Source of the DNA: an uncultured Clostridia bacterium | Lineage (GTDB): Bacteria > Bacillota > Clostridia > Oscillospirales > CAG-272 | Direction: 5' to 3' | NCBI GenBank assembly: GCA_946404295.1 | Contig: CAMJDE010000067.1 | Location: forward strand, 1-8,198 | Length of the DNA: 8,198 bases | In this document: one piece after another, positions 1 to 5,754 of the stretch | Layout: every line of letters starts with the position of its first letter | Numbering within the stretch: position 1 is the stretch's first letter | Translations under genes and position numbers: made by a program | Notes under the pieces: model-generated | Told to the model about the DNA's origin: nothing | Database searches by the model: none | Seen by the model: the letters and a program-made list of their open reading frames with translations, nothing else

Positions 1-694
1 CCCGTTCGTGCGCCCGGCAGAGGGCGCGGACGGGGCAGGCGTCGCACCGCGGGGATTGGTTCGGCAGGCATACGAGCGCCCCGAGTTCGATCAGCCCCTG
101 CCCGAAATCGCTCGCTTCGCCGTCGGGGACGAGGGAGGAAACGAAGTCGGTCAGCCGACCCTTCACGGGCGGGGTCAGGATATCGCCCGTCTCCGCCGTG
201 ATCCGCGCCGTCACGCGCAGGACGTTGCCGTCCACCGCCGCGACCGGTTTCCCGTAGGCGAAGGCGGCGATCGCCCCGGCGGTATAGGGACCGATCCCGG
301 GAAGCGAGCGCAGATCGGAGAGGGTCGACGGGATCACGCCGCCGAAGCGGTCGACGATCTCGCGGGCGCACTTTTTGAGGTTGCGCGCCCTGCTGTAGTA
401 GCCGAGCCCCTCCCATTTCTTCATCAGCAGTTCGTCGTCGGCGTCGGCAAGCGACGGGATATCCGGGAAAGCGGCGAGGAACCGCTCGAAGTAGGGCTTG
501 ACCGCCTCGACCCGCGTCTGCTGCAGCATGATCTCGGAGAGCAGCGTGCGGTAGGGCGAGACCTCCTCCCGCCAGGGCAGGCGGCGGCGGTTCTCGCGAT
601 ACCACGAGACGATCAGCCGCGAGAGATCCGGATATTCCGAAGTGGGGGGGCGGTCGGGATTTTTCCCGCCGTCACGGCGATTTTGGTCGGTCAT
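1..694 (-). CDS. mutY: A/G-specific adenine DNA glycosylase MutY, C-terminus beyond window
   Basis: MutY removes adenine mispaired with 8-oxoguanine or guanine, starting base-excision repair in the cytoplasm. The 231 visible residues contain the whole catalytic core: LPWR at 39-42, the SEIMLQQTRV helix with the catalytic Glu54, the helix-hairpin-helix LPGIGPYTAG at 131-140, and VDGNVLRV with the catalytic Asp155. An iron-sulfur cluster motif follows with Cys209, 217, 220 and 226. The first cysteine spacing is seven residues instead of the six in E. coli; from memory this variant occurs in other Clostridia. The Nudix-like C-terminal domain that reads 8-oxoG would lie left of position 1. The ATG begins one base after the stop of the upstream isomerase gene, and no strong ribosome site precedes it, so translational coupling is likely. 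An N-terminal extension of about 20 polar residues precedes the core. Identification is firm. Confidence 0.96.
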   Translation of the reverse strand, partial: MTDQNRRDGGKNPDRPPTSEYPDLSRLIVSWYRENRRRLPWREEVSPYRTLLSEIMLQQTRVEAVKPYFERFLAAFPDIPSLADADDELLMKKWEGLGYYSRARNLKKCAREIVDRFGGVIPSTLSDLRSLPGIGPYTAGAIAAFAYGKPVAAVDGNVLRVTARITAETGDILTPPVKGRLTDFVSSLVPDGEASDFGQGLIELGALVCLPNQSPRCDACPVRALCRAHER

Positions 695-695
695 A

Positions 696-1169
696 TCAGT
701 CGATCGTGACCGTTTTGATCCCGACGCGGACGCGCGGAGCGTCGCGGTAGTCCGTCGGGGTCGCGGCGATCTCGTCGACGACGTCCAGCCCTTCGACGAC
801 CCGCCCGAAGGCGGCGTAGGCGCCGTCGAGGTGCGGCGCGTCGGCGTGCATGATGAAGAACTGGCTCGACGCCGAGTCGGGGTCGTAGGCGCGCGCCATC
901 GAGATCACGCCGCGAACGTGCTTCAGCGTGTTCTGCGCAAAGCCGTTCTGCTTGAACTCGCCCGGGATCTTCTCCTTCGCGCCGCCCATTCCGTTGCCCA
1001 GCGGGTCGCCGCCCTGGATCATAAAGCCGGGAATGATGCGGTGAAAGGTCAGCCCGTCGTAGAAGCCCTCTTTGACGAGCTTTTCAAAGTTTGCGACTGT
1101 TTTCGGCGCGTACTCCGGCAGGAGTTCGATTTTGATCTGCTTTCCGGTTTCCATTGTGATCGTGATCAT
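696..1169 (-). CDS. Cyclophilin-type peptidyl-prolyl cis-trans isomerase
   Basis: This 157-residue protein is a single-domain cytoplasmic cyclophilin that catalyses cis-trans isomerisation of Xaa-Pro bonds. There is no signal peptide. The active-site signature FHRIIPGFMIQGGDP (42-56) supplies Arg44, Phe49 and Gln52; Met91 and Gln103-Phe104-Phe105 complete the pocket. At the position of the human CypA tryptophan that contacts cyclosporin, this protein has His113 (HLDG), which predicts low cyclosporin sensitivity, as in many prokaryotic cyclophilins. The start is set by AAGGA eight bases upstream of the ATG. It is the first gene of a two-gene unit with mutY, with a single base between stop and start. 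It is divergent from the AI-2E type gene at 1263. Length is normal for short bacterial cyclophilins. Confidence 0.96.
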   Translation of the reverse strand: MITITMETGKQIKIELLPEYAPKTVANFEKLVKEGFYDGLTFHRIIPGFMIQGGDPLGNGMGGAKEKIPGEFKQNGFAQNTLKHVRGVISMARAYDPDSASSQFFIMHADAPHLDGAYAAFGRVVEGLDVVDEIAATPTDYRDAPRVRVGIKTVTID

Positions 1170-1210
1170 GGTTTTGTTCCTTTTCTTTCTTTATTCGCCG
1201 CGCCCGCTTT

Positions 1211-1240
1211 TTCATACGGCGGGGGCCGGCGGGATATACT
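1211..1240 (+). promoter_or_regulatory. Probable vegetative promoter of the AI-2E type gene
   Basis: TATACT at 1235-1240 forms a good -10 element. TTCATA at 1211-1216 is a moderate -35 match (four of six) with an 18-bp spacer. It lies just upstream of the ATG at 1263 in the divergent gap with the isomerase gene. It is weaker than the TTGCAA-type promoters elsewhere in the window. Confidence 0.55.
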
Positions 1241-1262
1241 GAATCAAAACGGGGGGTGCGGG

Positions 1263-2339
1263 ATGATCGACGGGGTAATAAGGCGGCACGGGCGCGCGAT
1301 CGGAATCGCGCTGGCGATTCTCGGCGGATTGCTTTTCTGCCGATTCTTCGCGGGCAGGGTACTGGCCGCGCTTCTTCCGTTCCTCTTCGCGTTCCTCGCG
1401 GCGCGCCTGACGCTTCGTCCCGCGCGGTGGCTGGCGAAAAAGACCCGGCTTCCCGTCGGGGCGGCGTCGGTCGTTCTGACGCTTCTGCTCGTTTTTTCGT
1501 TCGGGTTCGGGATCTTTCTGCTTTTGCGGCAGGTGATCGTCGAGTGCGGCGCGATCCTCTCCGACACGCTTTCGGATCCGTCGCTTCCCGCGCGGATCGC
1601 CGCGGCGGTCGAAAACCTCTCGGCGTTCGTCCGCTCGCATATTCCGGGCGGCGCGGGGGGACCCCTGCTCTCGGAGGAGGATCTTTCGGGGATCGTCCGG
1701 AACGGCTTTTCGTCCTTGGTTTCGTCCTTCTCGCGCTTGCTCGGCGGGATCCTTTCGCGGGTGCCGTCCTTTTTCTTCGCGCTGCTCGTCTCGGTCGTCG
1801 CGGCGGTGTGGTTCTCTTCCGACCCCGACGGGCTTCACCGCCTTTCAAACCGGCTGATCCCCCCTCTTTGGCGGGAGCGGGTCGAGCGGCTGCGGCGCGG
1901 GTTCTTCCGCGGGGTCGGCACGGTCTTTTACGCCTACGGGATCCTGTTTCTCGTGACCTTTTTTCTGCTGCTTGCCGGACTGTCGCTTCTGCGGGTCCCC
2001 TACGCGCTCCTGCTTTCACTGCTCGTCGCGCTCTTCGACCTGCTCCCGGTGCTCGGGGCGGGCGGGATCCTCGTCCCGTGGGGGATCTTCTCGGTCGTTT
2101 CGGGGCGCGGCGCGTTCGGGGCGTGCCTGTTCGCGCTCTCGCTCGTCATCTTCATCGTGCGGCAGATTTTAACGCCGCGGCTGGTCGGGCGGGGGCTCGG
2201 GATCCATCCGCTGCTCGCCTTCTTCTCGGTCTACGCCGGGTATAAACTGGCGGGCGCGGCGGGTGTGGTCGCCGGGCTGATCCTGTCGGCTCTCGGGAGC
2301 CGGGCGCTGTCAAGCGAGGGGGCGCCGGATATGCAATAA
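1263..2339 (+). CDS. AI-2E family membrane protein, YtvI-like
   Basis: A 358-residue polytopic inner-membrane protein of the AI-2E transporter superfamily (PF01594 type). Hydrophobic segments lie near 13-27, 32-48, 67-88, 167-184, 219-243, 245-280, 285-301 and 315-345, with a soluble loop at about 95-165. Family hallmarks are visible: DLLPVLGAGGILVPWGIF (259-276) and RQILTPRLVGRGLGIHPLL (300-318), followed by YAGYKLAGAAGVVAG. The latter block resembles the sporulation integral membrane protein YtvI of Bacillus. YtvI-like proteins are common in spore formers, but sporulation cannot be shown here. The substrate is unknown, and members include exporters and ion antiporters as well as AI-2 exporters. 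The ATG at 1263 is preceded by a GGGGG-rich ribosome site. The reading frame stays open far upstream only because it is antisense to the isomerase. It ends at a hairpin shared with rpmB. Confidence 0.9.
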   Translation: MIDGVIRRHGRAIGIALAILGGLLFCRFFAGRVLAALLPFLFAFLAARLTLRPARWLAKKTRLPVGAASVVLTLLLVFSFGFGIFLLLRQVIVECGAILSDTLSDPSLPARIAAAVENLSAFVRSHIPGGAGGPLLSEEDLSGIVRNGFSSLVSSFSRLLGGILSRVPSFFFALLVSVVAAVWFSSDPDGLHRLSNRLIPPLWRERVERLRRGFFRGVGTVFYAYGILFLVTFFLLLAGLSLLRVPYALLLSLLVALFDLLPVLGAGGILVPWGIFSVVSGRGAFGACLFALSLVIFIVRQILTPRLVGRGLGIHPLLAFFSVYAGYKLAGAAGVVAGLILSALGSRALSSEGAPDMQ

Positions 2340-2363
2340 GGGGCTCCGAAGCGGAGCCCCTTA
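2337..2363. terminator. Bidirectional terminator between the AI-2E type gene and rpmB
   Basis: A perfect 12-bp stem (2337-2348 with 2352-2363) has a three-base loop and overlaps the stop codon of the AI-2E type gene. The stem ends in AA/TT, but the U-tract beyond it is short on both strands (TTATAC and TTATTG), so termination may be moderate. It sits between convergent genes and can serve both. Confidence 0.8.
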
Positions 2364-2379
2364 TACGACCGACGGAAAA

Positions 2380-2565
2380 TCACGCGCGGGTGACTTTGCC
2401 GGAACGAAGGCAACGGGAGCAAACGTAAACGGTCTTGTGGGTCCCGTTGACGATAGCCCGAACCTTACGGATGTTTGCCTTCCAGGTTCTGCCGGTCTTG
2501 CGATTAGAGTGGGAAACGGCGTTCCCGAACGCGATTTTCTTATCGCAATATTCGCACTGAGCCAT
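2380..2565 (-). CDS. rpmB: 50S ribosomal protein L28, zinc-ribbon form
   Basis: L28 is a small component of the large ribosomal subunit. This copy is 61 residues long and carries two CxxC pairs (Cys4/Cys7 in CEYC and Cys49/Cys52 in CSRC), which should bind one zinc ion. B. subtilis L28 lacks these cysteines. Typical L28 features are GNAVSHSNRKTGRTW (14-28), NIRKVRAIVNG (31-41) and the C-terminal RSGKV. The start is fixed by an excellent GGAGGTGA site eight bases before the ATG at 2565. A longer in-frame reading up to 2622 would begin before this ribosome site and is rejected. The gene stands alone with its own strong promoter at 2646-2674, and it converges on the AI-2E type gene. Many genomes carry both zinc and zinc-free L28 paralogues; which is the case here cannot be seen. 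Confidence 0.97.
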   Translation of the reverse strand: MAQCEYCDKKIAFGNAVSHSNRKTGRTWKANIRKVRAIVNGTHKTVYVCSRCLRSGKVTRA

Positions 2566-2645
2566 GATGTTCACCTCCATAAAACACGACCGATCGGACA
2601 ATCTATCTGATCTTTTTTTCAAAAACCTATAAATCGGCGAAGCCT

Positions 2646-2674
2646 ATTATAACACAGACGCGGGAGAATTGCAA
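2646..2674 (-). promoter_or_regulatory. Strong vegetative promoter of rpmB
   Basis: Read on the minus strand, TTGCAA (2674-2669) is followed by exactly 17 bp and a consensus TATAAT (2651-2646). The leader to the rpmB start is about 75 bases. I saw no L28-type autoregulatory hairpin in it. Confidence 0.88.
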
Positions 2675-2778
2675 GCGTTTTTTCAAAAAAAATTGGGCGC
2701 GCCCGAAAAACGGCGGCGCGGGGGCGGCGACGGCGGGCTCCTTCACGCGAAAAAACCGTCGGATCGGGGCGGATCCCC

Positions 2779-2807
2779 TTGTTTTTTTCAAAGCGATATG
2801 CTATACT
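2779..2807 (+). promoter_or_regulatory. Promoter of the 74-residue membrane protein gene
   Basis: TTGTTT at 2779-2784, a 17-bp spacer and TATACT at 2802-2807 precede the gene at 2855. Just upstream, 2761-2778 contains a small GC hairpin (GGGG/CCCC or GGATC/GATCC) that runs into the T-rich -35 region. This could stop read-through transcription from the left. Confidence 0.7.
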
Positions 2808-2854
2808 TTGTTTGAAAGAACCCGTCGGGCAAGCCGCCCGGGGAAGGAGAAACC

Positions 2855-3079
2855 ATGGAAGAAGTACTGCAGATCGTCGGTTCGATCGTCCTGCTCGTGG
2901 TGGGCGTGGGGATCATTCTCTACGTCCTGTTCCGCAAGAGCCCCGTGAAGAACGCGGATCCCGCCGAGAGCGAGGACGCCGAGGACGCCGAAGGCGAGAC
3001 CGAGGACGCCGACGAGCCGGGCGACGATATCCCGGAGGGCGACGCCCCCGAGGAGATCGAGCGCGAGAAAAAAGAGTGA
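2855..3079 (+). CDS. Small single-pass membrane protein with acidic tail, function unknown
   Basis: I do not recognise a family for this 74-residue protein. Residues 5-26 form one strongly hydrophobic helix, followed at once by Arg27-Lys28. The remaining 46 residues are low in complexity and contain 21 Asp or Glu, with a repeated Glu-Asp-Ala motif. The acidic N-terminus and the basic residues after the helix predict an N-out, C-in topology, so the acidic tail would be cytoplasmic. The gene is convincing: it has its own promoter at 2779-2807, an AAGGAG site five bases before the ATG, and a hairpin after the stop. GAGGACGCC recurs in the DNA of the tail, so part of the sequence may have arisen by slippage. 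It is convergent with the DUF2383-like gene. Confidence 0.82.
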   Translation: MEEVLQIVGSIVLLVVGVGIILYVLFRKSPVKNADPAESEDAEDAEGETEDADEPGDDIPEGDAPEEIEREKKE

Positions 3080-3083
3080 CCCG

Positions 3084-3118
3084 AAAGAGCGCGGCGCGAT
3101 TTGCGCCGCGCCCTCTTT
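3084..3118. terminator. Bidirectional hairpin terminator between convergent genes
   Basis: A 9-bp GC stem (3089-3097 with 3103-3111) has a five-base loop GATTT. It is flanked by AAAGA on the left and TCTTT on the right, which extend the stem across a two-base bulge. It sits five bases after the stop of the 74-residue gene and 20 bases beyond the stop of the minus-strand gene ending at 3139, so it can serve both. Confidence 0.75.
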
Positions 3119-3138
3119 GCCCATACGGACCGCCGCGG

Positions 3139-3573
3139 TCAGAGTTCTCCGCGCATCGAGATCGCCGCGTTTGATTCGACGTCGATCAGCCGCTTCGCGA
3201 GCGACTTCGATTTTTCGTCCGCCGCGGCGTACTGATTGAGGTAGCGCGAGAGCGACTTGACCCCCATATTGCAGCCGTCGGTCATCAGAGACGCGATGGT
3301 TTCGTCCGAGCGGTCGAAGGTCATTTCGACGTTGGTTTTGATCCACGACATGGATTTTGCCACCGGATTCGGCTTTTTTCCCCCGTCGTGGCACTCGTCG
3401 AGCATACCCCGGAGTTCGTCGGCGAGCGATTCGTGATCCTCCCGACAGCGGAGCAGCGTCTCGCGCAGCGAGTCGCCCTTCACCTTGTCGATCACCTCGT
3501 TGATGGAGTCCACCCCCATACGGATCCCCGCGTCACATTCGCGAAGCAGGCGGACGGTATCGTTTTCGATCAT
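3139..3573 (-). CDS. DUF2383-like, ferritin-like four-helix protein
   Basis: A soluble, all-helical protein of 144 residues that resembles DUF2383/ferritin-like bundle proteins of Clostridia (family match from memory, not searched). Predicted helices cover roughly 3-28, 34-61, 71-103 and 118-143. The stretch SWIKTNVEMTFDRSDETIA (76-94) and the block DGCNMGVKSLSRYLNQY (99-115) look like the conserved core. A possible metal-ligand cluster is Glu45-Asp46-His47-Glu48 on the second helix, but a full di-iron set is not evident, so metal binding is unproven. No signal peptide or membrane segment is visible. The start is fixed by an AAGGAGG site seven bases before the ATG. The function of the family is poorly known; stress or storage roles are guesses. 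The gene is divergent from rsmJ, and their promoters overlap. Confidence 0.85.
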   Translation of the reverse strand: MIENDTVRLLRECDAGIRMGVDSINEVIDKVKGDSLRETLLRCREDHESLADELRGMLDECHDGGKKPNPVAKSMSWIKTNVEMTFDRSDETIASLMTDGCNMGVKSLSRYLNQYAAADEKSKSLAKRLIDVESNAAISMRGEL

Positions 3574-3620
3574 TTCTTTGCCTCCTTGTTTTTCTCGCAG
3601 TATGCCCGGGGCGGACGGGT

Positions 3621-3648
3621 TTTATACGGCAAACCCGCGGCTTGCAAA
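3621..3648 (-). promoter_or_regulatory. Candidate promoter of the DUF2383-like gene
   Basis: On the minus strand, TTTGCA (3648-3643) is four of six to the -35 consensus. A 16-bp spacer leads to TATAAA (3626-3621). It overlaps the -35 of the divergent rsmJ promoter because TTGCAA is its own reverse complement. Confidence 0.5.
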
Positions 3649-3670
3649 AACGCCGTCGGCGTGATATAAT
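3642..3670 (+). promoter_or_regulatory. Strong vegetative promoter of rsmJ
   Basis: TTGCAA at 3642-3647, a 17-bp spacer and a consensus TATAAT at 3665-3670. The start codon lies 34 bases further on, behind AAGGAG. Confidence 0.88.
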
Positions 3671-3704
3671 AATATAAGGAAACGAAACGCGAAAGGAGCG
3701 GGCG

Positions 3705-4343
3705 ATGGACGGGACGGCAAAACTCGTTTCGACCCCGAAGGGGCTTTCGCTCTCGGACGGAAAGAATACCGTGCGGGGCGATTTTACCCGTTTGCTCCCC
3801 CGCGTCCGGCGCGGGAACCTTTCGCGGGAACTTTTGGTGCGCGCCGTGAAGGTTAAGGGGATCGGGGAACCCCTCGTCGTCGACGCGACGGCGGGGCTGG
3901 GCGAGGACTCGTTCCTGCTCGCGGCGGCGGGCTGCCGCGTTCTGCTCTTTGAATACGATCCCGTGATCTTCGCCCTGCTCTCCGACGCCCTCGAACGGGC
4001 GAAGCGCGACCCCGAGACCGCCCCGATCGCGTCGCGTATGACTCTCTTTCCGGGGGACAGTATTCCCGCCCTGCCGACCCTCACGCCGCCCCCCGACGTC
4101 GTTCTGCTCGACCCGATGTTTCCCGAGCGGACCAAATCCGCCCTGGTCAAAAAGAAGTTCCAGCTGCTCCACCAACTCGAACGCCCCTGCGAAAACGAAG
4201 CCGCGCTCTTCGACGCGGCGCTCGCCGCCCACCCGAAGCGCGTCGTGATCAAGCGCCCCGCGAAGGGACCGTACCTCGCCGGAGTGAAGCCGTCCTACTC
4301 GCTCTCGGGGAGCGCCGTGCGCTTCGACTGCGTCGTCCCCTGA
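3705..4343 (+). CDS. rsmJ: RsmJ-type 16S rRNA (guanine-N2) methyltransferase, short form
   Basis: In E. coli, RsmJ uses S-adenosylmethionine to form m2G1516 in 16S rRNA of the 30S subunit. This 212-residue protein keeps the family core: VVDATAGLGEDSFLLA (58-73) is the SAM-binding motif I, Glu83 follows strand 2, and LDPMFPERTKSALVKK (135-150) is the catalytic and RNA-facing block. VVIKRPAKGPYLAGV (180-194) and the terminal RFD (206-208) also match E. coli RsmJ closely. Compared with the roughly 250-residue E. coli enzyme, about 35-40 N-terminal residues are missing. The AAGGAG site six bases before the ATG and the promoter at 3642-3670 show that this is the true start, so the short form is genuine. 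It is followed after 71 bases by a membrane-anchored gene, probably on the same transcript. Substrate identity is inferred from homology. Confidence 0.88.
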   Translation: MDGTAKLVSTPKGLSLSDGKNTVRGDFTRLLPRVRRGNLSRELLVRAVKVKGIGEPLVVDATAGLGEDSFLLAAAGCRVLLFEYDPVIFALLSDALERAKRDPETAPIASRMTLFPGDSIPALPTLTPPPDVVLLDPMFPERTKSALVKKKFQLLHQLERPCENEAALFDAALAAHPKRVVIKRPAKGPYLAGVKPSYSLSGSAVRFDCVVP

Positions 4344-4414
4344 CCGCCCCGAAAACCGCTGTCTTTTGAGTTCCCGTCAAAAAACCGACGAAACGAAATC
4401 AGCGGAGGATCATT

Positions 4415-4879
4415 ATGAAAAAGCAAACGATCATCGCCCTCGCCCTGCTCGCCGCGGTCTGCGTTCTGCTGTTTTTCCTGCTTACCGGATTTCCCGGGAA
4501 GATCAAGGCGAGCGACCTTAAGAACACGAGTAAGATCGTGATCTCCGAGTATTCGTCAACGGAACAAAAGTATACCGATTTCGAGATCACCGACGAAGCC
4601 GTGATCGCAGACGTTTGCCGGACGATCGCGTCGCTCAAACTGAAACTGGAGCCGAAATTGACCCCCAAAACCAAGAAAAAGCCGTCGCTCCCCCCGGATT
4701 ATTCTCTGTCTTTTTATCACCCGAGCAGCGAGCAGCCCTACGCGTCGCTTTCGGTCGGCTTCGATCAACGGATCGGCTACCACGTCTACGGAAACAAAGA
4801 GAAAAAGTACGTCCTGCGTGAACAGTTCGATCTCCGGGGATATCTTGCCGGCGTCTGCGCCGGGACGAACGGGGATTGA
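4415..4879 (+). CDS. Membrane-anchored extracytoplasmic protein, function unknown
   Basis: I do not recognise a family for this 154-residue protein. It begins MKKQ and has a hydrophobic segment at about 5-25, typical of an uncleaved signal anchor. The cysteine at 16 sits in AAVC with valine at -1 and the hydrophobic run continues past it, so a lipoprotein site is unlikely. Residues 30-154 form a soluble domain rich in beta-type alternation, with a lysine-rich patch KTKKKPSLPPDYSLSFYHP (84-102). The domain probably lies outside the membrane. The ATG is preceded by GGAGG at a six-base distance. No separate promoter is visible, so it probably shares the rsmJ transcript. CCGCTG (4356-4361) could pair with CAGCGG (4400-4405), which borders the ribosome site. 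The gene ends at a strong terminator. Confidence 0.8.
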   Translation: MKKQTIIALALLAAVCVLLFFLLTGFPGKIKASDLKNTSKIVISEYSSTEQKYTDFEITDEAVIADVCRTIASLKLKLEPKLTPKTKKKPSLPPDYSLSFYHPSSEQPYASLSVGFDQRIGYHVYGNKEKKYVLREQFDLRGYLAGVCAGTNGD

Positions 4880-4922
4880 AAATCCCGTCCGCGCACCCCG
4901 TTCCCCCGCTTTTCTTTGAAAA

Positions 4923-4958
4923 ACCCCTCCGCGTTTTCGGCGGAGGGGTCGCTTTTTT
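4923..4958. terminator. Strong bidirectional intrinsic terminator
   Basis: A perfect 10-bp stem (4923-4932 with 4940-4949), a seven-base loop and then CGC followed by six T on the plus strand. On the minus strand the same stem is followed by TTTTTC. It ends the rsmJ/membrane-protein unit from the left and lexA from the right. Confidence 0.92.
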
Positions 4959-4965
4959 GCGGGGT

Positions 4966-5571
4966 TTATGCGAGGGGTTTTAAGACGTAAACGGCGACGC
5001 CGCGGACGAGGATCGCGTCGTAGATTTGGTCGGGATAGGCGGTTTTGTCGTCGTTTTCGGCACGGAGAACGATTTTTCGGAGTTTGGGATCGGGCAGAAA
5101 ACGTTTGAGGGTGGCTTCGTCGCCGATCAGGGCGGCGACGATCTGCCCGGGATCGGCGCTCGGCTGCCGACGGATCAGAACCAGATCCCCGTCGTCGATC
5201 CCGGCGTTCTCCATCGACCGTCCGCGCGCCCGGAGCCAAAAATACTCGTCCGCGTCCGAAAAACCGGCGGGGAGGGGGAACGCCTCGTCGGTCGATTCGT
5301 CGACCAGTACCGGCGCGCCGCAGGCGATCTCGCCCGCGATGGGGACCGACCGCTTCTGCCGCGCGGCGACTTTCGGCGTCACGATATGCCGCCCGGCAAG
5401 CTCGATCCGTCCCGCGTCCGCCATCCGGTGCAGATACTTGTGTACCGTGCCGACGGCGAGCGAAAGCGCCCCGGCGATCTCCGAGATCGTCGGCGTGTAG
5501 CCGCGCTTTTCGTGGTAGTCGTCGACGAACGCGATCAACGCGTTCATCGTTTCTTCCGACAGATATCGCAT
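4966..5571 (-). CDS. lexA: LexA, SOS-response repressor and S24 self-cleaving protease
   Basis: LexA represses DNA-damage genes and is inactivated by self-cleavage stimulated by RecA filaments. The 201-residue protein has an N-terminal winged helix (about 1-66) with GYTPTISEIAGALSL (24-38) and recognition helix GTVHKYLHRM (41-50). The S24 peptidase domain follows. The nucleophile Ser119 lies in GRSMENAGI and the general base Lys156 in EATLKRF; the scissile bond is Cys84-Gly85 in EIACGAPVL. These three positions have the same numbers as in E. coli LexA, although the cleaved residue there is Ala84; E. coli UmuD also uses Cys-Gly. AAGGGG six bases before the ATG sets the start. The gene has its own promoter (5608-5636), with a palindrome at the start of transcription that is probably its own operator, and it is divergent from the aminotransferase gene. 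A LexA-like paralogue rather than the main SOS repressor remains possible. Confidence 0.92.
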   Translation of the reverse strand: MRYLSEETMNALIAFVDDYHEKRGYTPTISEIAGALSLAVGTVHKYLHRMADAGRIELAGRHIVTPKVAARQKRSVPIAGEIACGAPVLVDESTDEAFPLPAGFSDADEYFWLRARGRSMENAGIDDGDLVLIRRQPSADPGQIVAALIGDEATLKRFLPDPKLRKIVLRAENDDKTAYPDQIYDAILVRGVAVYVLKPLA

Positions 5572-5586
5572 CTTACGCCCCTTATC

Positions 5587-5602
5587 GTGAAGGTTTTTTC
5601 AC
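5587..5602. promoter_or_regulatory. Probable LexA operator (SOS-box-like palindrome)
   Basis: The 16-bp palindrome GTGAAGGTTTTTTCAC has half-sites GTGAA/TTCAC separated by six bases. Its inner GAA-N6-TTC has the same geometry as the Gram-positive SOS box GAAC-N4-GTTC, but lacks the C/G pair at the inner edge. It covers about +1 to +15 of the lexA transcript, the right place for autorepression. Binding by this LexA is inference. Confidence 0.6.
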
Positions 5603-5607
5603 CAATC

Positions 5608-5636
5608 AGTATAGCACGCCCCCCGAAAAAATGCAA
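5608..5636 (-). promoter_or_regulatory. Vegetative promoter of lexA
   Basis: On the minus strand, TTGCAT (5636-5631), a 17-bp spacer and TATACT (5613-5608). The start codon is 37 bases downstream, with the palindrome at 5587-5602 in between. Confidence 0.85.
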
Positions 5637-5693
5637 GTCCCGCGTGTATATTTTGGGGAAAAACGGGAAAAATAAGACGGTTTGACGAAAAAA

Positions 5694-5716
5694 AGACGCC
5701 GAAACGGCGCTTTTTT
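5694..5716. terminator. Hairpin terminator between divergent promoters
   Basis: CGCCG (5697-5701) and CGGCG (5705-5709) form a five-pair stem with an AAA loop. It is preceded by an A-run and followed by six T (5711-5716), so it looks like an intrinsic terminator on both strands. It lies between the divergent lexA and aminotransferase promoters, where no gene ends. Confidence 0.65.
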
Positions 5717-5754
5717 GCCCAAAAAGGAGAAAACCTATTCTTTTTTATGAATAT

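Noticed and set aside
642..1262. Upstream extension of the AI-2E type protein to 565 residues
   Set aside because: The added 207 codons are antisense to the isomerase and mutY start and lack family character; ribosome site and promoter support the ATG at 1263.
1084..2019. Minus-strand frame of 311 codons, very rich in Arg, Pro and Ala
   Set aside because: It is a GC-driven shadow of the AI-2E type gene and overlaps the isomerase; composition is that of an off-frame translation.
2695..2704. Palindrome GGGCGCGCCC followed on the minus strand by eight T, upstream of rpmB
   Set aside because: A loop must be taken out of the palindrome, leaving about three pairs, and no minus-strand gene ends there; too weak to call a terminator.
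4356..4405. Riboswitch or attenuator before the gene at 4415
   Set aside because: Only a 6-bp outer pairing and an AT-rich inner pairing are visible; no known riboswitch core or U-tract.
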